Below are positions 6,727 through 14,468 of a stretch of DNA of 64,000 nucleotides, piece by piece. Location: positions 22,743 through 86,742 of the forward strand of contig JAQUZE010000002.1 in the NCBI GenBank assembly GCA_028691515.1, written 5' to 3'. Below the pieces are notes generated by a model, which worked only from the letters and a program-made list of their open reading frames with translations, was not told the origin of the DNA and did not search any database. The DNA is from Bacilli bacterium. Lineage in GTDB: Bacteria > Bacillota_I > Bacilli_A > ML615J-28 > CAG-698. A program made the position numbers and the translations under genes. Position 1 is the first letter of the stretch; every line of letters begins with the position of its first letter.

Positions 6727-8638
6727 AGGGCAACACAGAATAATTGATAAGAAAAAAGGTGCAAAGAATCCAATAAAAACATTAAGAAAATTACTTGGAT
6801 ATATATTTAAAGATTATAAATGGTCATTATTACTTGTGTGTGTTTTAATTATTATTGTTGCAGCAACAACTACAATTAATGCTTTGTTTTTAGAAGTTTT
6901 AGTAGATGATTATATCAGACCTTTAATTGGAACAGTAGAACCAGTATATACTGGATTAATTACAGTAATTTTAATTATGATGAGTATATATATTGGTGGA
7001 ATTATTTCCACATATATCTTTAATATTATTATGGTTAAAGTTTCTCAAGGAACTTTAAAGAAATTAAGAGATGAAATGTTTGTAAAGATGCAATCATTAC
7101 CAATTAATTATTTTGATACTACTTCTCATGGAGATATCATGAGTAGGTATACAAATGATACTGAAACTTTGCGACAAATGATTTCTCAAAGTCTTCCACA
7201 AATATTTAGATTTTCTATTACATTGTTGATGGTGTTTGTATCAATGCTTGTTAACAATTTATTATTAACTTTAATTGTAGTTTTATTTGTTATATTTATG
7301 ATATTTGCATCTAAATTTATTGCAAAGAAAAGTGGAAAGTATTTTGTAAACCAACAAAGAGCATTGGGTAAATTAAATGGCTATATTGAAGAAATGATTC
7401 ACGGACAAAAAGTTATAAAGGTTTTTAATCATGAAGAAACAGCTAAAAATGAGTTTGAAATACTTAGTGAAAATTTAAGGGAAAATGCTGCAAATGCGAA
7501 TAAACATGCGAATACTATGATGCCAGTAATGCACAATATTGGATTGTTGCAGTTTTCAGCCATTGCTATTATAGGAGCAATACTAGCGTTAACATTTAAA
7601 GATAACGCAGAGCATTTATTATATATGAGTGTGGGGAAATTAGTATCATTTTTACAATTATCAAGAAGTTTTACTAATCCAATAAGTCAAATGGCACAGC
7701 AATTAAATAGCATTGTTATGGCTCTTGCTGGTGCGGAACGTATTTTTGAATTATTAGATCAAGCAGAAGAAATTGATGATGGATTTGTTACATTAGTTAA
7801 TGCAAATGTAGATAGTAACGGAATTATAAGCGAAGCGGATCATATAACTGATATCTGGGCTTGGAAGTATTCAAGCGAAAATGGGGATGTTGAATACCGT
7901 TTGTTAAAAGGTGATATAAGATTTTATGATGTTGATTTTGCTTACCCAACAAGTGAGATGATTTTGCATGATGTAAGTATTTATGCTGAGCCAGGACAAA
8001 AATTGGCTTTTGTTGGTGCTACTGGAGCAGGGAAAACAACAATTACTAATCTGATAAATAGATTTTATGATATTGCTGATGGTAAAATTTCTTATGATGG
8101 AATAAATATTAATACGATAAAAAAATCTTCATTAAGATCTTCGTTAGGAATTGTTTTGCAGGATACAAGTTTATTTACTGGAACTGTTATGGAAAATATA
8201 CGTTATGGTAAATTAGATGCAACTGATGAGGATGTATATAAAGCAGCTAGACTTGCTAATGCTGATGAATTTATTAGAAGACTTCCTGAAGGATATAATA
8301 CTATTTTAACTGGAGATGGCGGGAATTTATCTCAAGGACAAAGGCAGTTATTATCTATTGCAAGAGCTGCAGTTAGTAATGCTCCTGTAATGATTCTCGA
8401 TGAAGCAACATCTTCCATTGACACTAGAACTGAAAAATTAGTTCAAAAAGGAACTGATGAACTTATGAAGGGAAGAACTGTGTTTGTTATTGCGCATAGG
8501 CTTTCTACAATTATGAATTCAGATGTAATTATGGTTCTTGATCAAGGAAGAATTGTTGAAAGAGGAAGTCATGATAAACTTATTGAAAAACAAGGTATTT
8601 ATTATCAATTATATACTGGTGCATTTGAATTAGAATAA
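6719..8638 (+). CDS. Heterodimeric ABC exporter, catalytic partner subunit
   Basis: This 639-residue half-transporter has a six-helix exporter domain (about 35-340) and a nucleotide-binding domain with Walker A GATGAGKTT, signature LSQGQ, Walker B VMILDEATSSID with the catalytic Glu, and a normal H-loop (IAHRLST). It therefore supplies the hydrolysing Walker B Glu that the upstream subunit lacks. The insert of about 40 residues before the nucleotide-binding core (around residues 360-400) is usual for this partner type. The ATG at 6719 is chosen over an in-frame GTG at 6707 because AGGGTGG precedes it and it gives the 8-base ATGAATAG overlap. A terminator follows directly. Confidence 0.92.
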   Translation: MNRGQHRIIDKKKGAKNPIKTLRKLLGYIFKDYKWSLLLVCVLIIIVAATTTINALFLEVLVDDYIRPLIGTVEPVYTGLITVILIMMSIYIGGIISTYIFNIIMVKVSQGTLKKLRDEMFVKMQSLPINYFDTTSHGDIMSRYTNDTETLRQMISQSLPQIFRFSITLLMVFVSMLVNNLLLTLIVVLFVIFMIFASKFIAKKSGKYFVNQQRALGKLNGYIEEMIHGQKVIKVFNHEETAKNEFEILSENLRENAANANKHANTMMPVMHNIGLLQFSAIAIIGAILALTFKDNAEHLLYMSVGKLVSFLQLSRSFTNPISQMAQQLNSIVMALAGAERIFELLDQAEEIDDGFVTLVNANVDSNGIISEADHITDIWAWKYSSENGDVEYRLLKGDIRFYDVDFAYPTSEMILHDVSIYAEPGQKLAFVGATGAGKTTITNLINRFYDIADGKISYDGININTIKKSSLRSSLGIVLQDTSLFTGTVMENIRYGKLDATDEDVYKAARLANADEFIRRLPEGYNTILTGDGGNLSQGQRQLLSIARAAVSNAPVMILDEATSSIDTRTEKLVQKGTDELMKGRTVFVIAHRLSTIMNSDVIMVLDQGRIVERGSHDKLIEKQGIYYQLYTGAFELE

Positions 8639-8641
8639 AAT

Positions 8642-8679
8642 AAAAAAGCAAAGTTTAATTACTTTGCTTTTATATTTTT
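8642..8679. terminator. Bidirectional intrinsic terminator
   Basis: AAAAGCAAAGT (8644-8654) pairs with ACTTTGCTTTT (8661-8671) around a 6-base loop, with a T-rich tail on the plus strand and a matching A-run on the other side. It separates the ABC operon from the convergent metalloregulator gene. Confidence 0.85.
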
Positions 8680-9033
8680 AAAATGATTTTTAATTGCTTT
8701 AAAAGAGTCTTCGCTTAAATCATGTTCAATTTTACAAGCGTCATCTGCAGCAATATTACTTGGAACACCTAATTTAATTAAAAAGGTAGTTAATAGGCGA
8801 TGACGTTCTAACATATTTTTTGCAATTAGTAAACCTTTATTTGTTAAATCAATGTATCCTTCTTTATCAATGACAATAAATTCATTTTGTTTTAAATTTT
8901 TCATAGCTCTTGATATGGAGGCTTTTGTAAAATTCATGTCTAAAGCTATATCTATTGATCGAACTTTTTCGTTTTTTTCTTTTAACATTAAAATTCTTTC
9001 AAGATAATTTTCTGCTGATTCATATAATTTCAT
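8659..9033 (-). CDS. DtxR/MntR-family metal-dependent transcriptional regulator
   Basis: This 124-residue protein has a winged helix at about residues 1-62 (ESAENYLERIL, a typical family opening, then SIDIALDMNFTKASISRAM as the recognition region). A metal-binding and dimerisation part follows with ERHRLLTTFL, CKIEHDLSED and a final helix. The C-terminal SH3-like domain of longer DtxR proteins is absent, as in MntR-type members. Such proteins bind Fe2+ or Mn2+ and repress uptake genes. It diverges from feoA-feoB, and a palindrome at 9177-9192 covers the feo start, so iron control of feo is the likely job. The ATG at 9033 is preferred to a GTG at 9042 because GTGGGGTG lies at proper distance. 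Confidence 0.88.
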   Translation of the reverse strand: MKLYESAENYLERILMLKEKNEKVRSIDIALDMNFTKASISRAMKNLKQNEFIVIDKEGYIDLTNKGLLIAKNMLERHRLLTTFLIKLGVPSNIAADDACKIEHDLSEDSFKAIKNHFKNIKAK

Positions 9034-9053
9034 TATTAACACCCCACAAATTA

Positions 9054-9082
9054 ATTATAACAAAAAACAAAATATAAAACAA
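9054..9082 (-). promoter_or_regulatory. Promoter of the DtxR-family regulator
   Basis: On the minus strand TTGTTT (9082-9077) and TATAAT (9059-9054) are spaced by 17 bases, just ahead of the regulator start at 9033. Confidence 0.65.
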
Positions 9083-9141
9083 GAAAGACAAAATATAGAT
9101 ATTTTTTATAATGTTGAAAGCAATTTCACTTACAATATTAA

Positions 9142-9192
9142 TTGACAAAAATTGTAAATAATGTATAATTGTCTTAGTTAGCGTATGCTAAC
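9142..9192 (+). promoter_or_regulatory. feo promoter with DtxR-like operator
   Basis: A perfect TTGACA (9142-9147) and TATAAT (9164-9169) are spaced by 16 bases. The inverted repeat GTTAGC-GTAT-GCTAAC (9177-9192) covers the predicted start point. It resembles the TTAGGTTAGCCTAACC core of DtxR/IdeR boxes, and a DtxR-type gene lies next door, so iron repression of feoAB is inferred. Confidence 0.8.
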
Positions 9193-9204
9193 CAGGAGAA
9201 AAAT

Positions 9205-9426
9205 ATGAAAACATTAAGAGATATAAAAATTGGGGAATCTGCTACTGTTATTAGAGTACATGGTTCTGGAGCAATTAAAAGAAGAATAATGGATATGGGT
9301 ATTACAAAAGGTTGTGAAGTTAGAGTTATTAAAGTTGCTCCTTTGGGAGATCCTATTGAGATTAGCGTAAGAGGTTATCAGTTATCTTTGCGTAAAAGCG
9401 ATGGAGATATAATTGAATTTATTTAA
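9205..9426 (+). CDS. feoA: Ferrous iron transport protein A
   Basis: This 73-residue cytosolic protein has an SH3-like FeoA fold: KIGESATVIRV, then IKRRIMDMGITKGCEV and a GDPIEISVRGYQLSLRK stretch that is diagnostic of the family. FeoA is needed for or stimulates FeoB-mediated Fe2+ uptake. AGGAGA sets the ATG. It lies 31 bases before feoB in the same transcript behind an apparent DtxR-type operator. Confidence 0.93.
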   Translation: MKTLRDIKIGESATVIRVHGSGAIKRRIMDMGITKGCEVRVIKVAPLGDPIEISVRGYQLSLRKSDGDIIEFI

Positions 9427-9457
9427 TGAACAAGTTTAGTAATTAGAGAGGATGAAT

Positions 9458-11590
9458 ATGAGTATAAAAATAGCATTAGCTGGTAATCCTAATTCAGGTA
9501 AAACAACTTTATTTAATACTCTTACAGGTGCAACACAGTATGTAGGCAATTGGCCAGGAGTGACGGTTGAGAAAAAAGAAGGAAGAATAAGAAAAAATAA
9601 AGATATTACAGTGGTTGATTTACCTGGAATTTATTCTTTGAGCCCTTATACTTTAGAAGAAGTGATAGCGAGAAATTATTTACTGAATGAAAAACCGGAT
9701 GTAATAGTAAATATTGTTGATACAACAAATATTGAAAGAAATTTGTATCTTACAACTCAATTGATGGAATTAGGAATTCCTGTTGTTGTTGCATTAAACA
9801 TGATGGATGTTTTTATAAAAAGTGGCGATACAATTGATTCAAATAATTTAAAGAAATTATTTAATTGTGAAGTTGTTGAAATATCAGCACTTAAAAATAG
9901 AGGAACTAAAGATTTAGTTGAAGCAATTAGAAAAAGTTACGAAGAAAAACTTATACCTAATAATGTGAAGTTTGATGATGAAATTGAACAAAATATTTTT
10001 AAAATTATGGAAATAGCTAATGTTGATAGATGGACAGCTATTAAACTTTTTGAAAATGATGAAAAGATTACTCAAGAGAGTGAACTAGATGAAAATATAA
10101 TTTCAAAAATTGAAAATATTAGAATAAATTTATTAAAAAAAGAAAATAATGATGTTGAATCAATTATTATTGATCAAAGGTATAATTTTGTTACTAGTTC
10201 ATTATCTTTAATTTGTGTTAAAGCCAATAAGGATAAAAGGACAATAAGTCAAAAAATTGATTTGATTGTAACAAATAGATGGTTAGCTTTACCAATATTT
10301 GCTGTGATAATTTTTGCTGTGTATTATTTAGCAATTTCAAGTGTTGGAGGGTTTTTTACAGATTTTATCAATAATACTGTTTTTGGACCAACAGGGATTC
10401 CATATTTTGTGGAAACTTTTTTAACAAATATTAATACCGCTAGTTGGCTAATAGGATTAATTGTAGATGGTATAATAGGTGGAGTAGGTGCGGTTTTAGG
10501 GTTTTTACCGCAAATGCTAGTTTTGTTTTTATTGTTAGGGTTTTTAGAAGATACTGGTTATATGAGTAGAATTGCTTTTATATTAGATAAAATATTTAGG
10601 AAATTTGGTTTATCGGGAAAATCGTTTATTCCCATGTTGATATCAACCGGATGCGCTGTTCCAGGAATTATGGCTACAAGAACAATTGACAACAGAAGTG
10701 AAAGAAGAATTACAATGATAACTACATCATTTATGCCGTGTAGTGCTAAATTGCCAATTATTGCTTTAATTTCGGGAGCTATGTTTAGAGGCGCAAGTTA
10801 TCAATTTTTAATTGCTCCATCAGCTTATTTTGTTGGTATAATAGCGATTATAATTTCAGGAATAATTTTAAAAAAAATTAAAATATTTAGGGGAGATGCA
10901 TCTCCTTTTGTTATGGAACTACCTAATTATCATTGGCCAAGAATTAAAAATTTGTTAATATTAGTCTATGATAAATTAAAATCATTTGTGAAAAAAGCAG
11001 GAACAATTATTTTGCTGGCTGCAGTTGTAGTGTGGTTTTTATCAAATTTTAGTTGGCGATTATCAATGGTTACAGAAAACGAATCAATGCTTGCTGATAT
11101 AGGCAGAACATTTTCAGTATTATTTTCTCCATTAGGATGGGGAGACTGGAAGGCAACAGTTGCTACATTTACAGGTTTAATTGCAAAGGAAAATGTTGTT
11201 GGTACATTTGGTGTTTTGTATGGTTTTACTGAAATAACAGCAAATGGTGTAGAAATTTGGGAAGTTTTGAGCGTTGATTTTACATCATTGTCCGCATATT
11301 CCTTCTTAATATTTAATTTACTGTGTGCGCCATGTGTGGCTGCAATTGGAGCACTTAAAAAAGAAGCGGGAAGTTTTAAATGGATGGTTTTTGCAATAGC
11401 TTATCAAACGGTGTTTGCTTATTTAGTTTCGTTTATGATTTTCCAAATAGGTATGATGTTTATGTTAGGATTTAGTTTAGGTTCATTAATAGCTGTTTTA
11501 GTAATTATCTTGTTTGTTTTTATGATTGTAAGACCAGATTTAATTATAAAAAGGAGGAAAAATATAAATGGTAGAATTCTTAATAAATAA
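9458..11590 (+). CDS. feoB: Ferrous iron transporter B
   Basis: This 710-residue transporter has an N-terminal GTPase domain with G1 GNPNSGKTT (about residues 8-16), G3 DLPG, G4 NMMD and G5 SALK. A guanine dissociation inhibitor-like helical part follows, then a polytopic membrane domain from about residue 275 with the two Gate motifs, whose conserved features include GFLEDTGYMSR, STGCAVPG and the APCVAAIGAL segment. FeoB imports Fe2+ across the cytoplasmic membrane. The second ATG (9458) fits the AGAGAGG site better than the ATG at 9452. The 3' end overlaps the next small gene by 23 bases. Length is normal for the family. Confidence 0.96.
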   Translation: MSIKIALAGNPNSGKTTLFNTLTGATQYVGNWPGVTVEKKEGRIRKNKDITVVDLPGIYSLSPYTLEEVIARNYLLNEKPDVIVNIVDTTNIERNLYLTTQLMELGIPVVVALNMMDVFIKSGDTIDSNNLKKLFNCEVVEISALKNRGTKDLVEAIRKSYEEKLIPNNVKFDDEIEQNIFKIMEIANVDRWTAIKLFENDEKITQESELDENIISKIENIRINLLKKENNDVESIIIDQRYNFVTSSLSLICVKANKDKRTISQKIDLIVTNRWLALPIFAVIIFAVYYLAISSVGGFFTDFINNTVFGPTGIPYFVETFLTNINTASWLIGLIVDGIIGGVGAVLGFLPQMLVLFLLLGFLEDTGYMSRIAFILDKIFRKFGLSGKSFIPMLISTGCAVPGIMATRTIDNRSERRITMITTSFMPCSAKLPIIALISGAMFRGASYQFLIAPSAYFVGIIAIIISGIILKKIKIFRGDASPFVMELPNYHWPRIKNLLILVYDKLKSFVKKAGTIILLAAVVVWFLSNFSWRLSMVTENESMLADIGRTFSVLFSPLGWGDWKATVATFTGLIAKENVVGTFGVLYGFTEITANGVEIWEVLSVDFTSLSAYSFLIFNLLCAPCVAAIGALKKEAGSFKWMVFAIAYQTVFAYLVSFMIFQIGMMFMLGFSLGSLIAVLVIILFVFMIVRPDLIIKRRKNINGRILNK

Positions 11591-11759
11591 TTTAGCAACA
11601 ATTATTATATCGTTATTACTTGCAATTATCTTTTTCTTCATTATTAAATCTGTAATTAAAAATAAAAAAAGTTGTAATGCTAATTGTGGTTCATGTAATA
11701 TTAGTAAAACATGTAATAAGGATATATTAGCAGAGTTAAGAAATGCAGTTAAAGAATAG
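11568..11759 (+). CDS. FeoB-associated Cys-rich membrane protein
   Basis: This 63-residue protein has one N-terminal membrane helix (about residues 7-30) and a cytosolic Cys cluster, CNANCGSC and then TC (about 40-53). Small proteins of this type follow feoB in many Firmicutes and are named by that association; they may act as FeoC-like accessories or carry iron, but their function is unproven. The start lies inside the feoB 3' end behind AGGAGG, which argues for tight co-translation. A terminator overlaps its stop. Confidence 0.85.
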   Translation: MVEFLINNLATIIISLLLAIIFFFIIKSVIKNKKSCNANCGSCNISKTCNKDILAELRNAVKE

Positions 11760-11783
11760 AAGGCAAAAGCCTTCTTTTTCTTT
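11758..11783 (+). terminator. Intrinsic terminator of the feo operon
   Basis: AGAAGGC (11758-11764) pairs perfectly with GCCTTCT (11769-11775) around an AAAA loop, followed by a T-rich run. Confidence 0.9.
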
Positions 11784-11809
11784 CATTATTAATAATTATG
11801 TGATAGAAT
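11781..11809 (+). promoter_or_regulatory. Possible promoter of the first UPF0316 gene
   Basis: TTTCAT (11781-11786) and TAGAAT (11804-11809) are spaced 17 bases apart, 30 bases before the ATG. The -35 element is poor. Confidence 0.45.
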
Positions 11810-11838
11810 ACAAAATGTTAAGTTAAGGAGATTTAAAA

Positions 11839-12405
11839 ATGGAATGGTTGATTGATTTTTTTACAGCAACACCTTGGTGGGAATTGGTAATTATCTTTGG
11901 ATGTAAAATGTTAGAAGTTGCAATTATGACTGTAAGAATTATTATTGTTAATAGAGGGTATAAATTGATTGGTTCAATTTTAGCTTTTATTGAAGTTATT
12001 TTGTGGATATTTATTGCTTCTCGTGTTATTGTAAATATAGCTGCAGAACCATTTAAAGGAATTATTTATTCTTTGGCTTTTGCTGTAGGAATTTATGTAG
12101 GATCAATTATTGAAAAGAAACTTGCTTTTGGTAAAATTATGATTCAAGTGATTTTACCAAGTGAATTGTCTGAAGGAATAGTTTCTGATATTAGAAAGAA
12201 AAAAATTGGTGTTACAACCATTGCAGCAAAAGGAGTTTCTGGTAATAAAACTATTGCTATGATTTATGTGAGTAGAAAAAGAGCTGAAAGTTTAAAAAAC
12301 GAAATACTTCATCAAGCTCCATCTGCTTTAATTGCCGAAAATGATATTGTTGATATATCTGGAGGTACAATGTCATCAAACATGAGAAGGAGAATAATTA
12401 AATAA
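11839..12405 (+). CDS. UPF0316 membrane protein, copy 1
   Basis: This 188-residue protein has three hydrophobic segments in its first 95 residues, beginning with an amphipathic EWLIDFFTATPWWELV opening. A cytosolic C-terminal domain of the DUF2179 type follows (about 100-180), with IGVTTIAAKGVSG and a final DIVDISGG. This is the UPF0316 (DUF5698 plus DUF2179) pattern. No biochemical function is known; DUF2179-like domains resemble small ligand-binding folds. A second copy about 60% similar by eye lies 220 bases downstream beyond a tRNA gene. AAGGAG sets the ATG. Confidence 0.85.
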   Translation: MEWLIDFFTATPWWELVIIFGCKMLEVAIMTVRIIIVNRGYKLIGSILAFIEVILWIFIASRVIVNIAAEPFKGIIYSLAFAVGIYVGSIIEKKLAFGKIMIQVILPSELSEGIVSDIRKKKIGVTTIAAKGVSGNKTIAMIYVSRKRAESLKNEILHQAPSALIAENDIVDISGGTMSSNMRRRIIK

Positions 12406-12430
12406 ATGGTGGGTTAATTATCCCATCCAT

Positions 12431-12506
12431 GCATCCATAGCTCAATGGATAGAGTCTCACCCTCCTAAGGTGATTGTTGCAGGTTCGACTCCTGCTGGGT
12501 GCGCCA
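12431..12506 (+). tRNA. tRNA-Arg (anticodon CCU)
   Basis: The 76-base cloverleaf is complete. The acceptor GCATCCA pairs with TGGGTGC (one G-U). The D stem is GCTC/GAGT, and the anticodon stem TCACC/GGTGA encloses loop CTCCTAA with anticodon CCT. The T arm is GCAGG-TTCGACT-CCTGC, then discriminator G and an encoded CCA (12504-12506). It reads AGG arginine codons. It sits between the two UPF0316 genes with its own terminator downstream; no separate promoter is obvious, so read-through from copy 1 is likely. Confidence 0.95.
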
Positions 12507-12518
12507 TTGATTTTTAAT

Positions 12519-12543
12519 ACCAGCTATTTTAGCTGGTTTTTAT
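12519..12543 (+). terminator. Intrinsic terminator after tRNA-Arg
   Basis: ACCAGCTA (12519-12526) pairs with TAGCTGGT (12530-12537) around a TTT loop, followed by TTTTATT. Confidence 0.88.
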
Positions 12544-12576
12544 TATATGTTTTGTAGAATTATTATTGTGTTTATA

Positions 12577-12604
12577 TTGCATAATAATTTTGTTACTATA
12601 TAAT
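12577..12604 (+). promoter_or_regulatory. Promoter of the second UPF0316 gene
   Basis: TTGCAT (12577-12582) and TATAAT (12599-12604) are spaced by 16 bases, 24 bases ahead of the chosen ATG. Confidence 0.7.
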
Positions 12605-12628
12605 ATTATATATATGGAGAGTGAATAT

Positions 12629-13192
12629 ATGGAATGGTTTGTTGATTTTATGACTGCAACACCTTGGTGGGAGTTGTTAATTATTTTTATTTTTAAGGTG
12701 GTTGAAATTTCAATATCTACAGTTAGAATTATAATTGTAAATAGAGGATATAAAAAAGAAGGAGCAATATTATCTTTTATTGAAGTTTTAATTTGGGTAT
12801 TTGTTGCTTCTGTGGTAATTGCAAATATTAGTGAAGCTCCTTTAAAAGGAATAATATATGCTTTAGGATATTCGGTTGGAGTTTTTTTAGGTTCAATAAT
12901 TGAAAAACGTTTAGCGTTCGGACAAACAATGTTACAAATAATTGTTGATAATGATGTTGCTAAAGAGATTACTACATTAATTAGATCAAAGAAAGTTGGA
13001 GTGACAACAATAGATGCTCAAGGAGCTAGTGGAGTAAAAATGTTAATAATAATATATATCAACAGAAAAAATGTTGTTGAGATAAAACAACAGATTTTAG
13101 CAATAGAACCAGCAGCTTTAATTGCTGAAAATAATGTTGATAGTATTTCAGGTGGAACAATTTTAAAACAAAAAAGAGGAATTAGAAAATAA
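12629..13192 (+). CDS. UPF0316 membrane protein, copy 2
   Basis: This 187-residue paralogue of the protein at 11839 shares the opening EW-DF-TATPWWEL, the TVRIIIVNRGYK segment, the third hydrophobic segment ending GSIIEKRLAFG and the C-terminal VGVTTIDAQGASG and SISGGT motifs. Three N-terminal hydrophobic segments precede a DUF2179-type cytosolic domain. The ATG at 12629 is chosen because GGAGAG lies 7 bases upstream and the protein then aligns end to end with copy 1; an in-frame upstream extension would run through the promoter. The function is unknown. It has its own promoter and terminator, so it is independently expressed. Confidence 0.85.
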   Translation: MEWFVDFMTATPWWELLIIFIFKVVEISISTVRIIIVNRGYKKEGAILSFIEVLIWVFVASVVIANISEAPLKGIIYALGYSVGVFLGSIIEKRLAFGQTMLQIIVDNDVAKEITTLIRSKKVGVTTIDAQGASGVKMLIIIYINRKNVVEIKQQILAIEPAALIAENNVDSISGGTILKQKRGIRK

Positions 13193-13222
13193 AAACGCAG
13201 TTAATAATACTGCGTTTTTTAT
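13192..13222. terminator. Bidirectional intrinsic terminator
   Basis: AAAACGCAGT (13192-13201) pairs with ACTGCGTTTT (13209-13218) around a 7-base loop, with T-runs on both strands, between two convergent genes. Confidence 0.88.
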
Positions 13223-13232
13223 TTGTTAATAA

Positions 13233-14270
13233 TTATTTGTCGATATCGGTTATGTAATTTTTTAAATAGGTTGCTATTTTATAAAATCCTAAATCAGTTA
13301 AATGCGTGCCATCAACAGATTCATCAAATGAGTATTCTTTTAATATATCTATTCCAGAAATAAAGTTGCAATTATATTTTTCACATATATCTTTTTGAAT
13401 TTTTCTTGTTTCATTACGAGTTTTTCTTGTGTTTTCATCGATTAATTCAAAAGCATCAGGAAAATGAGAAATAACAATAATGTTTAAGTTTCTTATTTTG
13501 TTTAGGAGTATTTCTAAAAACAATGGTAACCTTTCTTTAATTATTTTAGGGTCATTTATATTTGCTTCAGCTTCAATTATAAGATATTTTAAGTTTTTAA
13601 TTGTTGTAATTTGTTCAGCAATTTCTAAATTTAAATGACAATTACCAGAAAACCCTAAATTTATAATTTCATAATTAATTAGTCTTCCAAGAATTGAGGG
13701 ATAGCTCATTCCTGGACGAGTTGCACAACCGCCTTGAGTTATTGATGTGCCATAAGTAACTATTTTGTCTTTAATAATATTTGTATTAGATTGTATTGTG
13801 GAATTTTGGTCTATTCCTATTTCTAGTTCTTCTAATGTAATATATAAAGGCAAATATAATCTAAATGATCTTGTTTCAGGTAACAAATTTTTTATCAATG
13901 TTATTAAATATTCTTTTTGATCTATTTTAGTTGTAGCAATAAAGATATATTTATTATTTTGTTTATAATATAAATCAATTCCTATTTGACCTATAGCGGT
14001 CATATGAGCCATATATGAAGAACTAGATGTTTTAACATGTAGATTAATGGATGTAGAATTAGTAGTAAAGTCGATGTATAAACCAGATGAATGTTTTGCA
14101 AGATATTTAATTTCTTTTGTAGTTTTAATTTTATCTGGTAATCTTGAGTACAGCAAAGAAGAGGCCATTTTTCCGTTGACTTGAAAATTTGATTTGGTAT
14201 TATACCAAGTAATATTTTCACAAGAAAATTTTGTAATGTTCATGTTCTTATCAATTTTTATAGTGTTCAT
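13233..14270 (-). CDS. SGNH/GDSL-type hydrolase with GxDLY-like N-terminal domain
   Basis: This 345-residue protein has an N-terminal beta domain (about 1-160) that includes GIDLYYKQ, the mark of the GxDLY domain, and a C-terminal SGNH hydrolase domain. The nucleophile is Ser176 in YGTSITQGG. NLGFSGN supplies the oxyanion Gly/Asn block, and D320 and His323 in DGTHLTDLG complete the triad. No signal peptide is seen, so the enzyme looks cytosolic. Relatives are carbohydrate esterases or lipases; deacetylating sugars is plausible but unproven. GGAGG lies 6 bases before the ATG. It stands alone on the minus strand, divergent from the candidate small RNA. Confidence 0.85.
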   Translation of the reverse strand: MNTIKIDKNMNITKFSCENITWYNTKSNFQVNGKMASSLLYSRLPDKIKTTKEIKYLAKHSSGLYIDFTTNSTSINLHVKTSSSSYMAHMTAIGQIGIDLYYKQNNKYIFIATTKIDQKEYLITLIKNLLPETRSFRLYLPLYITLEELEIGIDQNSTIQSNTNIIKDKIVTYGTSITQGGCATRPGMSYPSILGRLINYEIINLGFSGNCHLNLEIAEQITTIKNLKYLIIEAEANINDPKIIKERLPLFLEILLNKIRNLNIIVISHFPDAFELIDENTRKTRNETRKIQKDICEKYNCNFISGIDILKEYSFDESVDGTHLTDLGFYKIATYLKNYITDIDK

Positions 14271-14289
14271 GATTAACCTCCATATTATA

Positions 14290-14317
14290 ATTATACACTT
14301 TAAAAATTAGAACTCAA
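14290..14317 (-). promoter_or_regulatory. Promoter of the SGNH hydrolase gene
   Basis: On the minus strand TTGAGT (14317-14312) and TATAAT (14295-14290) are spaced by 16 bases. Confidence 0.7.
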
Positions 14318-14335
14318 AGAAAAAATGCACAAGTG

Positions 14336-14364
14336 TTGACAATTATCTGTAATTAAGGTATTAT
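14336..14364 (+). promoter_or_regulatory. Promoter of the candidate small RNA
   Basis: A consensus TTGACA (14336-14341) and TATTAT (14359-14364) are spaced by 17 bases. It places the start at about 14371, exactly where the first hairpin of the candidate RNA begins. Confidence 0.8.
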
Positions 14365-14370
14365 TTATAA

Positions 14371-14465
14371 GCAACTTAGGTTGTACTTATCCCTCTGCGT
14401 TGAATAAATTCAACGCACCCCCCCTTCAAAAGCCGAGTTTTATTTTTAAAACTCGGCTTTTCCTT
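14371..14465 (+). ncRNA. Candidate small regulatory RNA with C-rich single-stranded regions
   Basis: About 95 bases lie between a strong promoter and a strong terminator and contain no reading frame. Three hairpins can be drawn: GCAAC-TTAG-GTTGT (14371-14384), TGCGTTGAA-TAAA-TTCAACGCA (14396-14417, perfect) and the terminator (14428-14461). The linkers are left unpaired and are strikingly C-rich for this genome, CCCTC (14391-14395) and seven C followed by TTC (14418-14427). Exposed C-rich patches are the hallmark of Firmicutes small RNAs that bind Shine-Dalgarno sequences, such as staphylococcal RsaE. An orphan riboswitch for the downstream lipoprotein is the alternative, but no antiterminator partner for the terminator stem was found. 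I cannot match it to a named family. Confidence 0.7.
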
Positions 14466-14468
14466 TTG
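14428..14468 (+). terminator. Intrinsic terminator of the candidate small RNA
   Basis: AAAAGCCGAGTTTT (14428-14441) pairs perfectly over 14 bases with AAAACTCGGCTTTT (14448-14461) around a 6-base loop, then CCTTTT. Confidence 0.92.

Noticed and set aside
12406-12430. Hairpin between the first UPF0316 gene and tRNA-Arg
   Set aside because: ATGGTGGG can pair with CCCATCCAT with one bulge, but no T-run follows, so it is not called a terminator.
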